Source: DATMNI01 sp035570275 (lineage in GTDB: Bacteria > Acidobacteriota > Terriglobia > Bryobacterales > Bryobacteraceae). From it: a DNA stretch of 64,000 nucleotides. The stretch covers positions 1 to 64,000 of the forward strand of contig DATMNI010000467.1 of NCBI GenBank assembly GCA_035570275.1. Direction: 5' to 3'. The stretch's first letter is position 1; each line of letters opens with the position of its first letter. Shown piece after piece: positions 63,304-64,000 of the stretch. Below the pieces are notes generated by a model. That model saw nothing but the letters and a program-made list of their open reading frames with translations, was not told the origin of the DNA and searched no databases. Position numbers and translations under genes: made by a program.

Positions 63304-64000
63304 TTAGAACGGGAAATCCGGTTGGTGGAACACGCCGGCACTCGCCAGGTAACGGTACGGGTTCATTGGAGCGCCGCCCACACGGACTTCGTAATGGAGA
63401 TGGGGGGCGGTGACGCGGCCTGAGCTTCCGACCAAACCCACCAGATCGCCGCGCCGGATTTCCTGACCGATGTGAACGTTGATCTTCGACAAGTGGGCGT
63501 AGTACGTCTGCACGGCGCCGCCATGGTCGATCCGGACCAGGCGCCCGTAACCCCCGGACACCATTTCGGCCTGGATCACGATGCCGTCGGCGGTGGCACG
63601 GACGGGCGTGCCGGTGGGTGCTGTGATATCGACGCCAGTATGGAAAGCGCCCTCACCGGAGAACGGGTCGGTGCGTTGGGCAAAGCCGCTCATCAACCGG
63701 CCTTCCACCGGCCAAAGGCTGGGTTGGGAGTTCCCCGGCAGGAAACGGCGCGAGGCGCGCCCGGGCAAAGCCAGTTTGTCGACGCTCTGCAGGTAGCGGT
63801 AGTCCTCCATGCTCTCGGCAAATGAAGGCACCAGCTTGCCCTCCGCCGAAATGTCCGACGGGCCTTCCAGCTTCTGCTTGATCCCGAAGGCGACCGAAAC
63901 TTCCTTGGCGTACAGTTGCAGGCTGGCCATTTGAATGTTGGTTTGACTGACCACCTTCTGCAAATTCTGGTAACGCGTGCGGAGCGCATCCGCCTCCTGT
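63304..64000 (-). CDS. M23-family metallopeptidase (LytM), N-terminus outside window
   Basis: The frame is open to base 64000, so only the C-terminal 231 residues or so are seen. The M23/LytM domain is complete, with zinc ligands in FHTGVDIT (H and D) and HLHYEV (HxH), preceded by a coiled-coil stretch that begins at the edge (ALRTRYQNLQ). Such proteins are membrane-anchored peptidoglycan endopeptidases or divisome activators; the coiled coil suggests the NlpD/EnvC or membrane-bound stalk type. The upstream gene is not visible. Confidence 0.9.
   Translation of the reverse strand, partial: QEADALRTRYQNLQKVVSQTNIQMASLQLYAKEVSVAFGIKQKLEGPSDISAEGKLVPSFAESMEDYRYLQSVDKLALPGRASRRFLPGNSQPSLWPVEGRLMSGFAQRTDPFSGEGAFHTGVDITAPTGTPVRATADGIVIQAEMVSGGYGRLVRIDHGGAVQTYYAHLSKINVHIGQEIRRGDLVGLVGSSGRVTAPHLHYEVRVGGAPMNPYRYLASAGVFHQPDFPF

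Overview
The window looks like chromosomal DNA of a GC-rich soil acidobacterium, most likely near Candidatus Solibacter / Bryobacter (Acidobacteriota). This is inferred from gene content: two large MacB/FtsX-type permeases of the acidobacterial orphan-permease type (one behind a PadR repressor), a TIGR03435-type protein, an Oar-like TonB receptor with an N-terminal carboxypeptidase-regulatory domain, a two-component-propeller histidine kinase, DUF1080 and serine beta-lactamase-like hydrolases, and LptD plus heptose genes that show an outer membrane. No rRNA, tRNA, phage, IS transposase or CRISPR array was seen.

Layout. 1-2790 (minus) is a type III-like restriction helicase/nuclease cut by the left edge. 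3026-11389 (plus) holds an orphan permease bracketed by two large palindromic repeats, a serine hydrolase, a DUF1080 lipoprotein and an M14 carboxypeptidase. 11620-13819 (minus) has a DoxX-like protein and a zinc-ribbon RDD protein. 13952-17834 (plus) has LptD and a methyltransferase. 18747-21923 (minus) is a tight operon of a glycosyltransferase-methyltransferase fusion, a heptose-7-phosphate kinase and a HAD phosphatase. 21995-24098 is a local segmental duplication: two copies of a C-terminally anchored exported protein separated by a decayed copy of the glycosyltransferase 5' end. 24099-26622 has a second serine hydrolase and a frameshifted TIGR03435 gene. 27134-28967 is accBC. 29574-31857 is a PAS histidine kinase with an overlapping response regulator. 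32372-36601 has prolyl aminopeptidase, an esterase and a carboxypeptidase-regulatory-repeat protein. 36781-39677 is korAB, followed by an intrinsic terminator. 40413-42525 has a VOC protein, an amidohydrolase and a small protein. 42797-50298 pairs an Oar-like TonB receptor divergently with a propeller histidine kinase, a LuxR-type regulator and a small DoxX-like protein. 50580-54153 has an amino-acid permease, a frameshifted GAF-PAS gene and a degenerate GGDEF protein. 54273-59256 has a vitamin B12/siderophore-type TonB receptor and a PadR-permease pair. 59379-64000 has glutaminyl cyclotransferase, a subtilase plus lipase-fold pair without signal peptides, and an M23 peptidase cut by the right edge.

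Three themes stand out. First, non-coding dispersed repeats are abundant: a palindromic family (TGTGGGGCAGGTTG ... GGCGGATTGCCAATCCGCC), a roughly 300-370 bp element with inverted ends, one copy of which is flanked by 10-bp direct repeats, and shorter families. Second, several genes carry short in-frame tandem repeats at one end (DoxX-like, LptD, heptose kinase, glycosyltransferase). Third, several regulatory or sensory genes are broken or degenerate. The best candidate for an uncharacterised functional unit is the intracellular-looking subtilase/lipase pair at 60347-63290. The duplication at 21.9-24.1 kb and the repeat-bracketed permease are the clearest unusual structures seen directly in the sequence.
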